Source: Oscillospiraceae bacterium
GTDB lineage: Bacteria > Bacillota > Clostridia > Saccharofermentanales > Saccharofermentanaceae
Assembly (NCBI GenBank): GCA_902803695.1
Contig: CADCQX010000102.1
Coordinates: 1 to 5,047 of the forward strand
Direction: 5' to 3'
Length of the DNA: 5,047 nt
Both the position numbers and the translations under genes were made by a program. The notes below the pieces were generated by a model that saw only the letters and a program-made list of their open reading frames with translations, made no database searches and was not told the origin of the DNA. This document shows, piece after piece, positions 1 to 5,047 of the stretch; the stretch's first letter is position 1; each line of letters starts with the position of its first letter.

Positions 1-998
1 CCTTTTCGAAAATAATATTCGACAGGAAGAAGCGCACAGACAACGATGGCAAGGGCGACAAACAAAGGCATCCACGAAAACAGGAAGTGGAGGATGGCAA
101 CGCCCGCCGTGTAGAGGGTGTATCTGAATATCGAATAGACTATGCTTCGAAGACCGTCATTGTACTTGAAGCGGCGCAGCACGATGAATCTGTAGAAGAT
201 GACGCTGATGAACGTGCACGCGATGCCGAATCCCGGAACGTGCAAAAAGAACAGCTTGTACTTAAGAAGGAACGAGATGATTAGCATCAGTCCGCTCCAG
301 GTGATAACGGCCGCAAATGATGGCCAGGCCGTGGAGAACAGTCTCCTGTAGATAAGGATCGTGTCTTTTACAGGGCTGAAGTGCGAATCCTTATTATCAT
401 CTATATAAATAGCATCGATAGGGATCGTGGTGATCGGGATCGACTGCTTGTCTGCGTAGAACAGAACATTGAGTTCGTAGTCGTATTTGTTGCCTCTGAC
501 TCTCGAGAGCCAGTCAACATCCTCGATGGTAAATCCGCGAAGACCGGACTGGTTATCGGTAAAATAGTGACCCGTAAGGATCGTATAAACGAACTTGGAA
601 AGGTCGTTACCAAATCTCGAACGGAAAGGGATCTTGCCTTTACGGATACGGACAGTAAGAACGAGCCTTGCATTGTTTTCGAGCTCTGCCCTTACCTTGT
701 CTATGTCTTCCACGCGGTGCTGTCCGTCAGCATCTGCGGTAATGAAGATCTTACACTCAGGGAAGAATTCCGTGATGCGCGAGATGCCGTGCTTCAGCGT
801 AGCACCCTTGCCCATGTTATGCTCGTTGGCTATTACATTAGTATTCGGATATAAGGCGACCTTATCGAAAACATTCTTATACTTCTCGCCGCTGCCGTCG
901 TCAATTACAAGAACGCCGTAGCCCTTAAAAGACAGGGTCTTAACGAGCTCGACAAGCTTATCGTTCGGCTCATAGGCGGGAATGACGACAACGCACAT
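1..998 (-). CDS. Family 2 glycosyltransferase (DPM1/GtrB-like) fused to a GtrA-like membrane domain, 3' end cut by window edge
   Basis: This gene reads leftwards and is open for 332 codons without reaching its stop. The start is the ATG at 998-996, chosen because AGGAG (minus strand, 1009-1005) lies 6 nt upstream and the protein then opens directly on the GT-A fold motif VVVIPAY (residues 3-9). Further motifs are VIDDGSG (31-37), NMGKGATLKHG (61-71), the metal/nucleotide-binding DADGQH (89-94), RSRFGN (126-131) and NQSGLRGF (149-156). Their order matches polyprenyl-phosphate sugar synthases (DPM1/GtrB class), which move a sugar from a nucleotide sugar to a lipid carrier on the inner membrane face. 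From about residue 228 there are roughly four hydrophobic segments (228-246, 254-276, 286-306, 310-326) with FYRFIVLRRFKY (268-279), resembling GtrA, a proposed flippase partner. It lies 33 nt after the hydrolase stop, so co-transcription is likely. The exact sugar cannot be told. Only a few C-terminal residues are probably missing. Confidence 0.9.
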   Translation of the reverse strand, partial: MCVVVIPAYEPNDKLVELVKTLSFKGYGVLVIDDGSGEKYKNVFDKVALYPNTNVIANEHNMGKGATLKHGISRITEFFPECKIFITADADGQHRVEDIDKVRAELENNARLVLTVRIRKGKIPFRSRFGNDLSKFVYTILTGHYFTDNQSGLRGFTIEDVDWLSRVRGNKYDYELNVLFYADKQSIPITTIPIDAIYIDDNKDSHFSPVKDTILIYRRLFSTAWPSFAAVITWSGLMLIISFLLKYKLFFLHVPGFGIACTFISVIFYRFIVLRRFKYNDGLRSIVYSIFRYTLYTAGVAILHFLFSWMPLFVALAIVVCALLPVEYYFRK

Positions 999-1031
999 AG
1001 TGGTCTCCTAACTTCAATAACTCTCCGTAGA

Positions 1032-1958
1032 TTATCGCACACTTTCGTCGATAAAGGAAACAATGTCATCCATCAGAGCATCATCGGTAAGGATATCCAC
1101 ATGTCCGTCCTTGCCGGGTGTCTCGTTAAGGATATAGTCAACCTCATCGTTCACGTCGTTCTTCTCGATCTCGTCCATATGCGAATAGACCGAGTACTCA
1201 TCCACTGCGATCTTCTTGTCTTCAGCTCCGTGAACAACAAGGGTCGGTATCGTTGTCTTATCAAAAGCATCCACCGCATCAGCATCAACATAATCCTTAT
1301 CGAAAAGGACCAGCTGATAAAGATAGAGCATCGGATAGTTGGCATACGCGAAATTACCCATCATATCCACAGCCGGCTCCATGATTCCCTCCATGGCGCT
1401 GTTGATGCCTCCGACGGAGACTATTGCATCAGGCTTATGTCCGAAAAGGGTTGCACTGCATACCGAGTAACCGCCTCTGCTGTGACCGAAGAGTGCGAGC
1501 TTACCGTAGCCGAAATTCCCCTGGCTCTCAACAAAGTTCAAAGCCTCATCGAGATCCACCAGTTCCTGCTCAAAACCTACGGAAGATTTACCCTCGCTGG
1601 TGCAGCTTCCCGTTGTATCAAAAGTAAATACGCCGTAGCCCGCATCGCTGAACTTCTTGATCTGCGGGAGATAGTTGTCGCAGCTGGAGTTAAAACCGGG
1701 AGCGAGCACTATAAGTGCCGTCTTATCCTCGTTATCGTAGAGGTATCCCTTAAGGGTATTCTTGCCTACCTCAAAGTCGTAAGTCTTTCTGGCGTCCACC
1801 AGCGGCTTATATTCATCGGCAACCACAACGGTCTCGTCATATCTCGGGAACATCTTGTCGTAGATTATCTTCGTGATGATCGGACATGCGATGATGTTCA
1901 GAAGTATAAAGATGAGGATGATGCGTATTATGATTTTCTTGCGGTTGCTTGTTTTCAT
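1032..1958 (-). CDS. Membrane-anchored or secreted alpha/beta hydrolase (serine esterase/peptidase-like fold)
   Basis: This is a 308-residue protein. Residues 1-8 are basic and 9-32 are a long isoleucine/leucine-rich stretch, so the protein is a signal-anchored or exported enzyme facing the outside. The following YDKMFPRYD (33-41) resembles the juxtamembrane segment of many clostridial exported alpha/beta hydrolases. The hydrolase fold is shown by the oxyanion-loop motif APGF (86-89), the nucleophile elbow GHSRGG (158-163, Ser160), HGAEDK (243-248, acid Asp247) and DGH (284-286, His286), giving a complete Ser-Asp-His triad at the expected spacing. The start at 1958 has AAGGA (minus strand, 1971-1967) 8 nt upstream. 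IIAC at residues 22-25 fits a lipobox loosely, but the Pro at +2 and the continuing hydrophobic run argue for an anchor rather than a lipoprotein. The substrate is unknown; an acyl or peptide ester is possible. It is first in a probable operon with the glycosyltransferase and divergent from the hydrolase at 2006. Confidence 0.9.
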   Translation of the reverse strand: MKTSNRKKIIIRIILIFILLNIIACPIITKIIYDKMFPRYDETVVVADEYKPLVDARKTYDFEVGKNTLKGYLYDNEDKTALIVLAPGFNSSCDNYLPQIKKFSDAGYGVFTFDTTGSCTSEGKSSVGFEQELVDLDEALNFVESQGNFGYGKLALFGHSRGGYSVCSATLFGHKPDAIVSVGGINSAMEGIMEPAVDMMGNFAYANYPMLYLYQLVLFDKDYVDADAVDAFDKTTIPTLVVHGAEDKKIAVDEYSVYSHMDEIEKNDVNDEVDYILNETPGKDGHVDILTDDALMDDIVSFIDESVR

Positions 1959-1977
1959 GTCAATTTTCCTTTATCAT
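1949..1977 (+). promoter_or_regulatory. Candidate promoter for the PldB-like hydrolase/transglutaminase-like operon
   Basis: TTGTTT (1949-1954) and TATCAT (1972-1977) are separated by 17 nt and resemble a sigma-A promoter. Transcription would start near 1984, leaving a leader of about 22 nt. The -35 box lies inside the first codons of the divergent hydrolase gene, because the two start codons are only 47 nt apart. No comparably good promoter was found for the leftward gene. This is a consensus match by eye, not proof. Confidence 0.4.
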
Positions 1978-2005
1978 AGAAATACTTTTCACGGGGGCCC
2001 TAAGC

Positions 2006-2986
2006 ATGTATTTTACACCAAACAAGGACTTTAAGATATGCCACGATGACGACTATCCGAAGTTCATCGAGGAGATCACACCTATATTGGAAGATTGCTC
2101 CGTAACAGGAGATTTCGCATCATTTGACGGACTTACGCTCCGTTACCGTTATTTCAAAGTAGAGAACGCCAAAGCATCCATCGTCATACTCCATGGCGTT
2201 ACCGAATTCCTGCAGAAATATTATGAGATGGCATGGTATTTCCTGAACTCAGGCTACAACGTCTTCCTCTTCGACCAGCGCGGTCACGGCTACTCCGGAC
2301 GTGAAGTCCCGGGCGAGCACCTGACCCACGTCAAGGACTTCGAAGACTACGTCAAAGACCTGGATGCCATCATCAAGGGCCTTGTCGAGCCTAACTCTGA
2401 CGGTGCTCCCGTATATCTCATGTCACATTCCATGGGCGGTGCAGTCGTCTTTTTATACCTTGCCGAGTTCGAAAACAATATCCAAAAGGCAGTTTTCTGC
2501 TCCCCTATGATCCAGCCGAGGACCAGCTTTATCCCGAGATTCATGTGCCTGCGTTTTGTTAAAAGACAGATCAAGAAAGAGGGTCTTGAAGCAAGGTTCG
2601 TACATTCAGGTCAGTGGGATCCGAATCCTGTTTTCGATAAGAGTACGGATATGAGCTATCACAGGTTCCTGACGAACCTTAATACCCGCCGTGCGGACTG
2701 GCATTATCAGAACTCATCTTCCTCCAATTCCTGGCTTCTGGAGGCCGTCAACGTAAGGGATAAGTTACTTGATAAGAAGCTCATGTCAAAGATCAAGACA
2801 AAGATGCTTTTAATGTGCTCAAAAGATGATAAACTTGTTGTTACAAAAACAACTTACAAGTTCGCGAATAGTAATCCGAACATAACGCTTCTTGAGATCC
2901 CGAACTCGAAGCACACCATCTACACGAGTTCCCAGGAAGCGATCGAGACATTCTATAAAAACGCGATCGACTTTTTCGATAAATAA
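2006..2986 (+). CDS. PldB/monoacylglycerol-lipase-like alpha/beta hydrolase (serine aminopeptidase S33-type fold)
   Basis: This is a 326-residue protein without signal peptide or membrane segment, so probably cytoplasmic. Motifs in order are ILHGVTEF (61-68, oxyanion loop), FDQRGHGYS (89-97), the nucleophile elbow SHSMGG (140-145, Ser142), KDDKLV (273-278, probable acid Asp275) and KHT (302-304, His303). The DQRGHGxS and HSMGG pair is typical of the lysophospholipase L2/monoglyceride lipase group, which hydrolyses lysophospholipids or monoacylglycerols. The length fits that group. The first elbow Gly is Ser, a change tolerated in PldB-like proteins, where this position is often Ala. The ATG at 2006 is preferred over an in-frame TTG at 1949 because it has GGGGG (1993-1997) 8 nt upstream, and because the extra 19 residues would lie within the divergent gene and its promoter. 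That ribosome-binding site is unusual, all G rather than AGGAG. The next gene follows after 12 nt. The exact substrate is not determinable. Confidence 0.88.
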   Translation: MYFTPNKDFKICHDDDYPKFIEEITPILEDCSVTGDFASFDGLTLRYRYFKVENAKASIVILHGVTEFLQKYYEMAWYFLNSGYNVFLFDQRGHGYSGREVPGEHLTHVKDFEDYVKDLDAIIKGLVEPNSDGAPVYLMSHSMGGAVVFLYLAEFENNIQKAVFCSPMIQPRTSFIPRFMCLRFVKRQIKKEGLEARFVHSGQWDPNPVFDKSTDMSYHRFLTNLNTRRADWHYQNSSSSNSWLLEAVNVRDKLLDKKLMSKIKTKMLLMCSKDDKLVVTKTTYKFANSNPNITLLEIPNSKHTIYTSSQEAIETFYKNAIDFFDK

Positions 2987-2998
2987 CGGAGATCAGAT

Positions 2999-3655
2999 AT
3001 GCAGTGGCAGCAAAGACACGATTTCAATAAATACCTTGAGGCAAGCGAGTACATCAACAAGGATGACCCTAAGGTAAGGATCATCGCGCAGTATTGTTAC
3101 GAGCGCGCAGTAAACGCAGTTGAAAAGCAGGATCCGGAAGCCTACTTCGATCCTGAGCTGGAGATCGCCCGTCAGTGTTTTCTCCTGGTCCGTGACGAGA
3201 TCAAGCACTCCCACGACATCGGATCAAACAAAGTAGTCCTTAAGGCTTCCCGTGTTCTCGAGGAGAAAGAAGGTCTGTGCTTCGCGAAGGCCAACCTCCT
3301 TTGCGCACTCCTTCGTGCCAACAACATCCCTGCAGGAATCGGGTATCAGTACTTGAGACTTGATACGCCTGACTCCCCTCTCATCCTTCACGGTCTGGTA
3401 TTCGCCTATCTTGATGCGGCCGGCGGCTGGATCCGTCTCGACGCACGTGGCAACCGCGAGGACATTCATGCCGAGTTCTCACCTGACCCTTCCGACGAGA
3501 AGATGGCTTTCAATCCAGACCCGGGTCTGGGCGAACTGGACATACCTTTTATCTATGCCGCACACGATAAGATCGTCATCATGAAATACGACCGCCACGA
3601 CAACCTGAACGACTTGTGGAATGACCTTCCTGACAAGCTCTCAGGTAACGAATAA
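2999..3655 (+). CDS. Transglutaminase-like superfamily protein (cysteine protease-type fold)
   Basis: This is a 218-residue protein with no signal peptide or membrane segment. It carries the transglutaminase-like core: a helix with the nucleophile in KEGLCFAKANLLCALLRANN (90-109, Cys94), then IPAGIGYQYL (110-119), His131 in LHGLVFAYL (130-138) and Asp148 in WIRLDARGN (144-152). Cys94-His131-Asp148 is a plausible intact triad. Bacterial members of this superfamily are mostly predicted peptidases, amidases or cross-linking enzymes; the actual reaction here is unknown. About 75 N-terminal residues are mainly helical and charged, and the C-terminal part after about 155 is acidic and Pro/Asp-rich. 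The start has GGAG (2988-2991) 7 nt upstream. It sits 12 nt after the PldB-like hydrolase, so the two are almost certainly one operon and may act in the same pathway. No terminator separates it from the tRNA promoter that begins 5 nt after its stop. Confidence 0.85.
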   Translation: MQWQQRHDFNKYLEASEYINKDDPKVRIIAQYCYERAVNAVEKQDPEAYFDPELEIARQCFLLVRDEIKHSHDIGSNKVVLKASRVLEEKEGLCFAKANLLCALLRANNIPAGIGYQYLRLDTPDSPLILHGLVFAYLDAAGGWIRLDARGNREDIHAEFSPDPSDEKMAFNPDPGLGELDIPFIYAAHDKIVIMKYDRHDNLNDLWNDLPDKLSGNE

Positions 3656-3659
3656 ACTC

Positions 3660-3688
3660 TTGACAAAAGGGGCGTTGTACCTCATAAT
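3660..3688 (+). promoter_or_regulatory. Promoter of the tRNA-Cys gene
   Basis: A perfect -35 box TTGACA (3660-3665) and CATAAT (3683-3688) are separated by 17 nt. Initiation would fall near 3695, a few bases before the mature tRNA 5' end at 3702, as expected for a single tRNA gene. The -35 box starts 5 nt after the stop codon of the transglutaminase-like gene, so the tRNA has its own strong promoter despite lying close behind the operon. Confidence 0.8.
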
Positions 3689-3701
3689 ATCAAAGTTGCA
3701 C

Positions 3702-3776
<75 letters not shown>

Positions 3777-3780
3777 ACGT

Positions 3781-3813
3781 AAAGTGTTCCAAGTTTCTTG
3801 GGACACTTTTTTT
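3781..3813 (+). terminator. Intrinsic terminator after tRNA-Cys
   Basis: A 13-bp stem (3781-3793 with 3797-3809, one G-T wobble pair) closes a TTT loop and runs directly into a tract of seven T (3807-3813). It lies 4 nt after the encoded CCA. It should end the tRNA transcript and any read-through from the upstream two-gene operon. Confidence 0.93.
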
Positions 3814-3843
3814 GTGCCTGCTTTTTCTGAATCAAGTTAAAAA

Positions 3844-3875
3844 TCCCTATCTATAGGTATTTATGAACTGTATTT
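3844..3875 (+). repeat. Imperfect direct repeat, copy A
   Basis: This 32-nt unit matches copy B at 24 of 32 aligned positions. The first seven bases (TCCCTAT) and last ten (AACTGTATTT) are identical. Inside is the inverted repeat CCTAT-CT-ATAGG. The start of copy B is 54 nt further on, about five helical turns. It may be a protein-binding site upstream of the promoter at 4003, but no family is recognised. Confidence 0.6.
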
Positions 3876-3897
3876 TCGTGCAAAATCCAGCAGATAG

Positions 3898-3928
3898 TCC
3901 CTATACACAGGGATAGTTAACTGTATTT
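3898..3928 (+). repeat. Imperfect direct repeat, copy B
   Basis: This 31-nt unit matches copy A with one gap and seven substitutions. Its inner inverted repeat is TCCCT-ATACAC-AGGGA, different in sequence from that of copy A but in the same place. Substitutions that keep an inverted repeat in each copy suggest that the dyad matters. Copy B ends about 75 nt upstream of the -35 box at 4003. Confidence 0.6.
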
Positions 3929-3970
3929 AACGCGTTCGGAACTCACGGTTCAGGCTTTTTTCAAATATTT

Positions 3971-4046
3971 TAGAAAACGTTCTACAAATGTAGAAATTTC
4001 TATTGACAACTGCATTCTACGTATGTAGAATATCGACAGTAGCTAC
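3971..4046 (+). promoter_or_regulatory. Array of TTCTAC/GTAGAA operator-like half-sites (two 16-bp palindromes)
   Basis: Two palindromes share the same arms: TTCTACAAATGTAGAA (3980-3995) and TTCTACGTATGTAGAA (4015-4030), with starts 35 nt apart. The first lies just upstream of the -35 box and the second overlaps the spacer and -10 box, the classic layout for a repressor. Their cores read TACAAATGTA and TACGTATGTA; the first fits and the second nearly fits the TACANNTGTA box known for BlaI/MecI/CopY winged-helix repressors. Extra related half-sites are TAGAA (3971-3975), TTTCTA (3997-4002) and the palindrome GTAGCTAC (4039-4046) near the predicted transcription start. The palindromes are seen directly; the regulator family is inference and no such regulator is encoded in this window. 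Confidence 0.75.
4003..4031 (+). promoter_or_regulatory. Strong sigma-A-type promoter of the secreted DUF4214-like protein
   Basis: A consensus -35 TTGACA (4003-4008) and TAGAAT (4026-4031, five of six consensus bases) are spaced by exactly 17 nt. Transcription should start near 4038, giving a leader of about 77 nt. The -10 box shares bases with the second operator palindrome, so a bound repressor would block polymerase directly. Confidence 0.85.
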
Positions 4047-4052
4047 AGTATA

Positions 4053-4066
4053 CAAAGGATCCTTTG
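4053..4066 (+). repeat. Perfect 14-bp palindrome in the 5' leader
   Basis: CAAAGGATCCTTTG is its own reverse complement and lies within the predicted leader of the secreted protein gene, about 48 nt before its start codon. Without a loop it is a poor RNA hairpin, so if functional it is more likely a binding site for a dimeric protein. It also contains AAAGGA, which resembles a ribosome-binding site ahead of a three-codon ATG-CTA-ATA-TAG reading frame at 4074-4085, though the 14-nt spacing is long. Confidence 0.5.
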
Positions 4067-4114
4067 AAAAAACATGCTAATATAGCGGGTTTATTGAAAG
4101 GAGATAGAACCTAT

Positions 4115-4678
4115 ATGAAGAAACTGTTATCGCTTGCAACAGCGATACTGACTGTGTCTACTTTATGCAGCGTCATCGCACTCCCTGTATCAGCCGGCAC
4201 AAAACCGGCAACGGTAGAGAATTCGATCGTCAAAGTTGAGATCGATGCAGCCGCAAAATATTCAGATGCCGATGAGTACTATGCTGCTTATAAGTTTGTT
4301 TCAAATGCACTTCGTCAGATCGGTATCTATAACACGATGACATACATCAGAGAGACAAATATTTACATCAATAGTGATTACACGGCATGTGATTATCTCG
4401 ACAAGTTATTTTGTTCCAGAGAGTTCAATACAAGGACATACAGAATGGATGACGAGACTTATGTCAAGACAGTCTACCGTATCGTATTAAACCGTCTTCC
4501 AAGCAGCGCTGAATTGAATCAGGCACTCAAGTTCATGAAGGTCAGAACATCTGATCATGTACTTGTTAATGGCTTTATCGTAGAGCGTGCGTATGTAGGA
4601 CAAGCCTTCTACCTCGCTTATCCGGAGTTGGATTACGGTAATGCGCATAGTGATGATTATATTTGGAATATGTGGTAA
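4115..4678 (+). CDS. Small secreted protein with DUF4214-like repeat
   Basis: This is a 187-residue protein. Residues 1-27 form a typical signal peptide: MKK, a hydrophobic core, then LPVSA with likely cleavage after Ala27. The mature part has no catalytic motif that I recognise. Residues about 112-155 resemble the DUF4214 repeat: an acidic turn, YVKTVYRIVLNRLPSSAEL (116-134), then a helix and NGF (152-154). The part before it (CSREF, 100-104) looks like the end of a preceding repeat of the same kind, whose usual ending is Phe-x-x-Ser-x-Glu-Phe. DUF4214 is found in extracellular and surface proteins; its function is not established. The ATG at 4115 is preferred to an in-frame TTG at 4064 because it follows AAAGGAG (4097-4103) and opens the signal peptide. 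The gene has its own operator-flanked promoter and terminator, so it is probably a single inducible transcript. The start of a paralogue lies 160 nt downstream. Confidence 0.8.
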   Translation: MKKLLSLATAILTVSTLCSVIALPVSAGTKPATVENSIVKVEIDAAAKYSDADEYYAAYKFVSNALRQIGIYNTMTYIRETNIYINSDYTACDYLDKLFCSREFNTRTYRMDDETYVKTVYRIVLNRLPSSAELNQALKFMKVRTSDHVLVNGFIVERAYVGQAFYLAYPELDYGNAHSDDYIWNMW

Positions 4679-4739
4679 ACAACAAACTAACAAAATAAAT
4701 ATGTAACAATCCCCAATACAACCACATATTTTGGATATG

Positions 4740-4779
4740 ACCGCGATAGGTGATTCCGAAATTGCTTATCGCGGTTTTT
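4740..4779 (+). terminator. Intrinsic terminator after the secreted protein gene
   Basis: Nine perfect pairs (4740-4748 with 4767-4775, core CCGCGATA/TATCGCGG) extend inward by seven more pairs including wobbles (4749-4755 with 4760-4766), leaving a CCGA loop. Five T follow at 4775-4779. It lies 61 nt after the stop codon and separates the gene from its downstream paralogue. Confidence 0.9.
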
Positions 4780-4838
4780 CACTGTTTCTTCAATGTCGTT
4801 TAAAGGAGTATTAATACGACAACGAAAGGGAAATCACT

Positions 4839-5047
4839 ATGAAAAAATCAATTATTTCTCTGTCAGCGGTTTTGTCGCTGACAACACTTTGCAGTCTGTT
4901 CTCGGTTCCGGTATATGCAGAGAGCAGACAGTTCACGCCTGTTACAGAAAAGAATCTTGTAGTTATGCCCGCGGCTTAAATAACAGAGCATACGTAGATC
5001 TCATTTATCTTACTGTCCTGGGAAGACATGCTTCCGATCGCGAAACA
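4839..5047 (+). pseudogene. Second secreted DUF4214-like protein gene, frameshifted and cut by the window edge
   Basis: An ATG at 4839, preceded by AAAGGG (4825-4830) 8 nt upstream, opens a 46-codon frame ending at TAA 4977-4979. Its first 27 residues or so form a signal peptide closely similar to that of the gene at 4115: MKK, then a hydrophobic core with TLCS, and a PVYA cleavage site against PVSA. Immediately after the stop, in another frame (codons from 4979), comes NNRAYVDLIYLTVLGRHA and further residues to the edge. This matches the DUF4214-like repeat better than the first gene does (YVxxxYxxVLGR). An indel equivalent to a one-base shift between about 4940 and 4979 would join the two parts. 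It may be a natural frameshift, a deletion pseudogene or a sequencing error; no convincing slippery heptamer was seen. The linker between signal peptide and repeat is far shorter than in the paralogue. No strong promoter was found after the terminator at 4740-4779. Confidence 0.65.

Larger units (their letters stand above)
3814..4114 (+). other. 301-nt non-coding regulatory region upstream of the secreted protein gene
   Basis: No credible gene is seen here in any frame. The stretch is visibly AT-richer than the genes to the left. From left to right it holds a featureless spacer, two imperfect direct repeats (3844-3875 and 3898-3928), a T-rich run near 3955-3970, an array of TTCTAC/GTAGAA half-sites around a strong promoter (3971-4046), a 14-bp palindrome (4053-4066) and the ribosome-binding site of the next gene (AAAGGAG, 4097-4103). 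Confidence 0.8.

Noticed and set aside
381..854. 157-codon open frame on the plus strand opposite the glycosyltransferase
   Set aside because: The minus strand encodes every expected GT2 motif here, and the plus frame has no ribosome-binding site or family motifs.
1884..1893. Lipobox IIAC (residues 22-25 of the exported hydrolase)
   Set aside because: The hydrophobic run continues past the Cys and Pro follows it; a signal anchor explains the segment better, though lipidation is not excluded.
1101..1979. 292-codon open frame on the plus strand antisense to the exported hydrolase
   Set aside because: It lies opposite a gene with a complete catalytic triad, signal anchor and ribosome-binding site, and its translation shows no recognisable domain. 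It is a shadow frame.
1949..2005. In-frame TTG start extending the PldB-like hydrolase by 19 residues
   Set aside because: The extension overlaps the divergent gene and the candidate promoter, adds no domain sequence, and the ATG at 2006 fits the family length.
3939..3951. GAAC-TCACG-GTTC, resembling a LexA (SOS) box
   Set aside because: The Gram-positive LexA box needs a 4-nt spacer (GAACNNNNGTTC); here it is 5, and the site is far from the promoter.
4064..4114. In-frame TTG start extending the secreted protein by 17 residues
   Set aside because: It would place polar residues before a standard signal peptide, while the ATG at 4115 has a clear AAAGGAG upstream.
4958..4984. Programmed -1 ribosomal frameshift linking the two parts of the second secreted protein gene
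   Set aside because: The bases before the TAA (GCG GCT TAA) do not form a recognised slippery heptamer, and no stimulatory hairpin is evident just downstream.

Overview
The window looks like chromosomal DNA from an anaerobic low-to-mid GC Firmicute, most likely class Clostridia (Lachnospiraceae/Oscillospiraceae-like gut or rumen bacterium). The basis is Gram-positive style AGGAG/AAAGGAG ribosome-binding sites, TTGACA/TATAAT-type promoters, U-tailed intrinsic terminators, a CCA-encoding tRNA, and short secreted proteins with a DUF4214-like repeat. The taxon is inferred from style, not from a marker gene.

Left part (1-1958, minus strand): two genes read leftwards. A membrane-anchored alpha/beta hydrolase (1032-1958) is followed after 33 nt by a DPM1/GtrB-like family 2 glycosyltransferase fused to a GtrA-like membrane domain (998 to beyond base 1). 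They probably form one transcript for cell-envelope work, with the glycosyltransferase loading a lipid carrier with sugar.

Middle part (1949-3655, plus strand): a divergent two-gene operon starts only 47 nt from the hydrolase start codon. It encodes a PldB/monoacylglycerol-lipase-like alpha/beta hydrolase (2006-2986) and, 12 nt later, a cytoplasmic transglutaminase-like cysteine-triad protein (2999-3655). A well-formed promoter begins 5 nt after that stop codon. It drives a tRNA-Cys(GCA) gene (3702-3776) that ends in a strong intrinsic terminator (3781-3813), and this terminator probably also ends the upstream operon.

Right part (3814-5047, plus strand): the DNA looks AT-richer and accessory-like. 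A 300-nt non-coding stretch holds two imperfect direct repeats (3844-3875, 3898-3928). It then holds a near-consensus promoter (4003-4031) embedded in an array of TTCTAC/GTAGAA half-sites, including two 16-bp palindromes that resemble BlaI/MecI/CopY-type operators. This promoter drives a 187-residue secreted protein with a DUF4214-like repeat (4115-4678), followed by a terminator (4740-4779). A second, paralogous secreted-protein gene starts at 4839. Its signal peptide and its DUF4214-like domain lie in different reading frames, so it is a frameshifted gene or pseudogene, or contains a sequencing indel, and it runs off the right edge.

No mobile element, CRISPR array, phage gene or recognisable defence system is visible. 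The parts most worth checking are the tightly repressed-looking promoter and the tandem, partly broken family of secreted DUF4214-like proteins.
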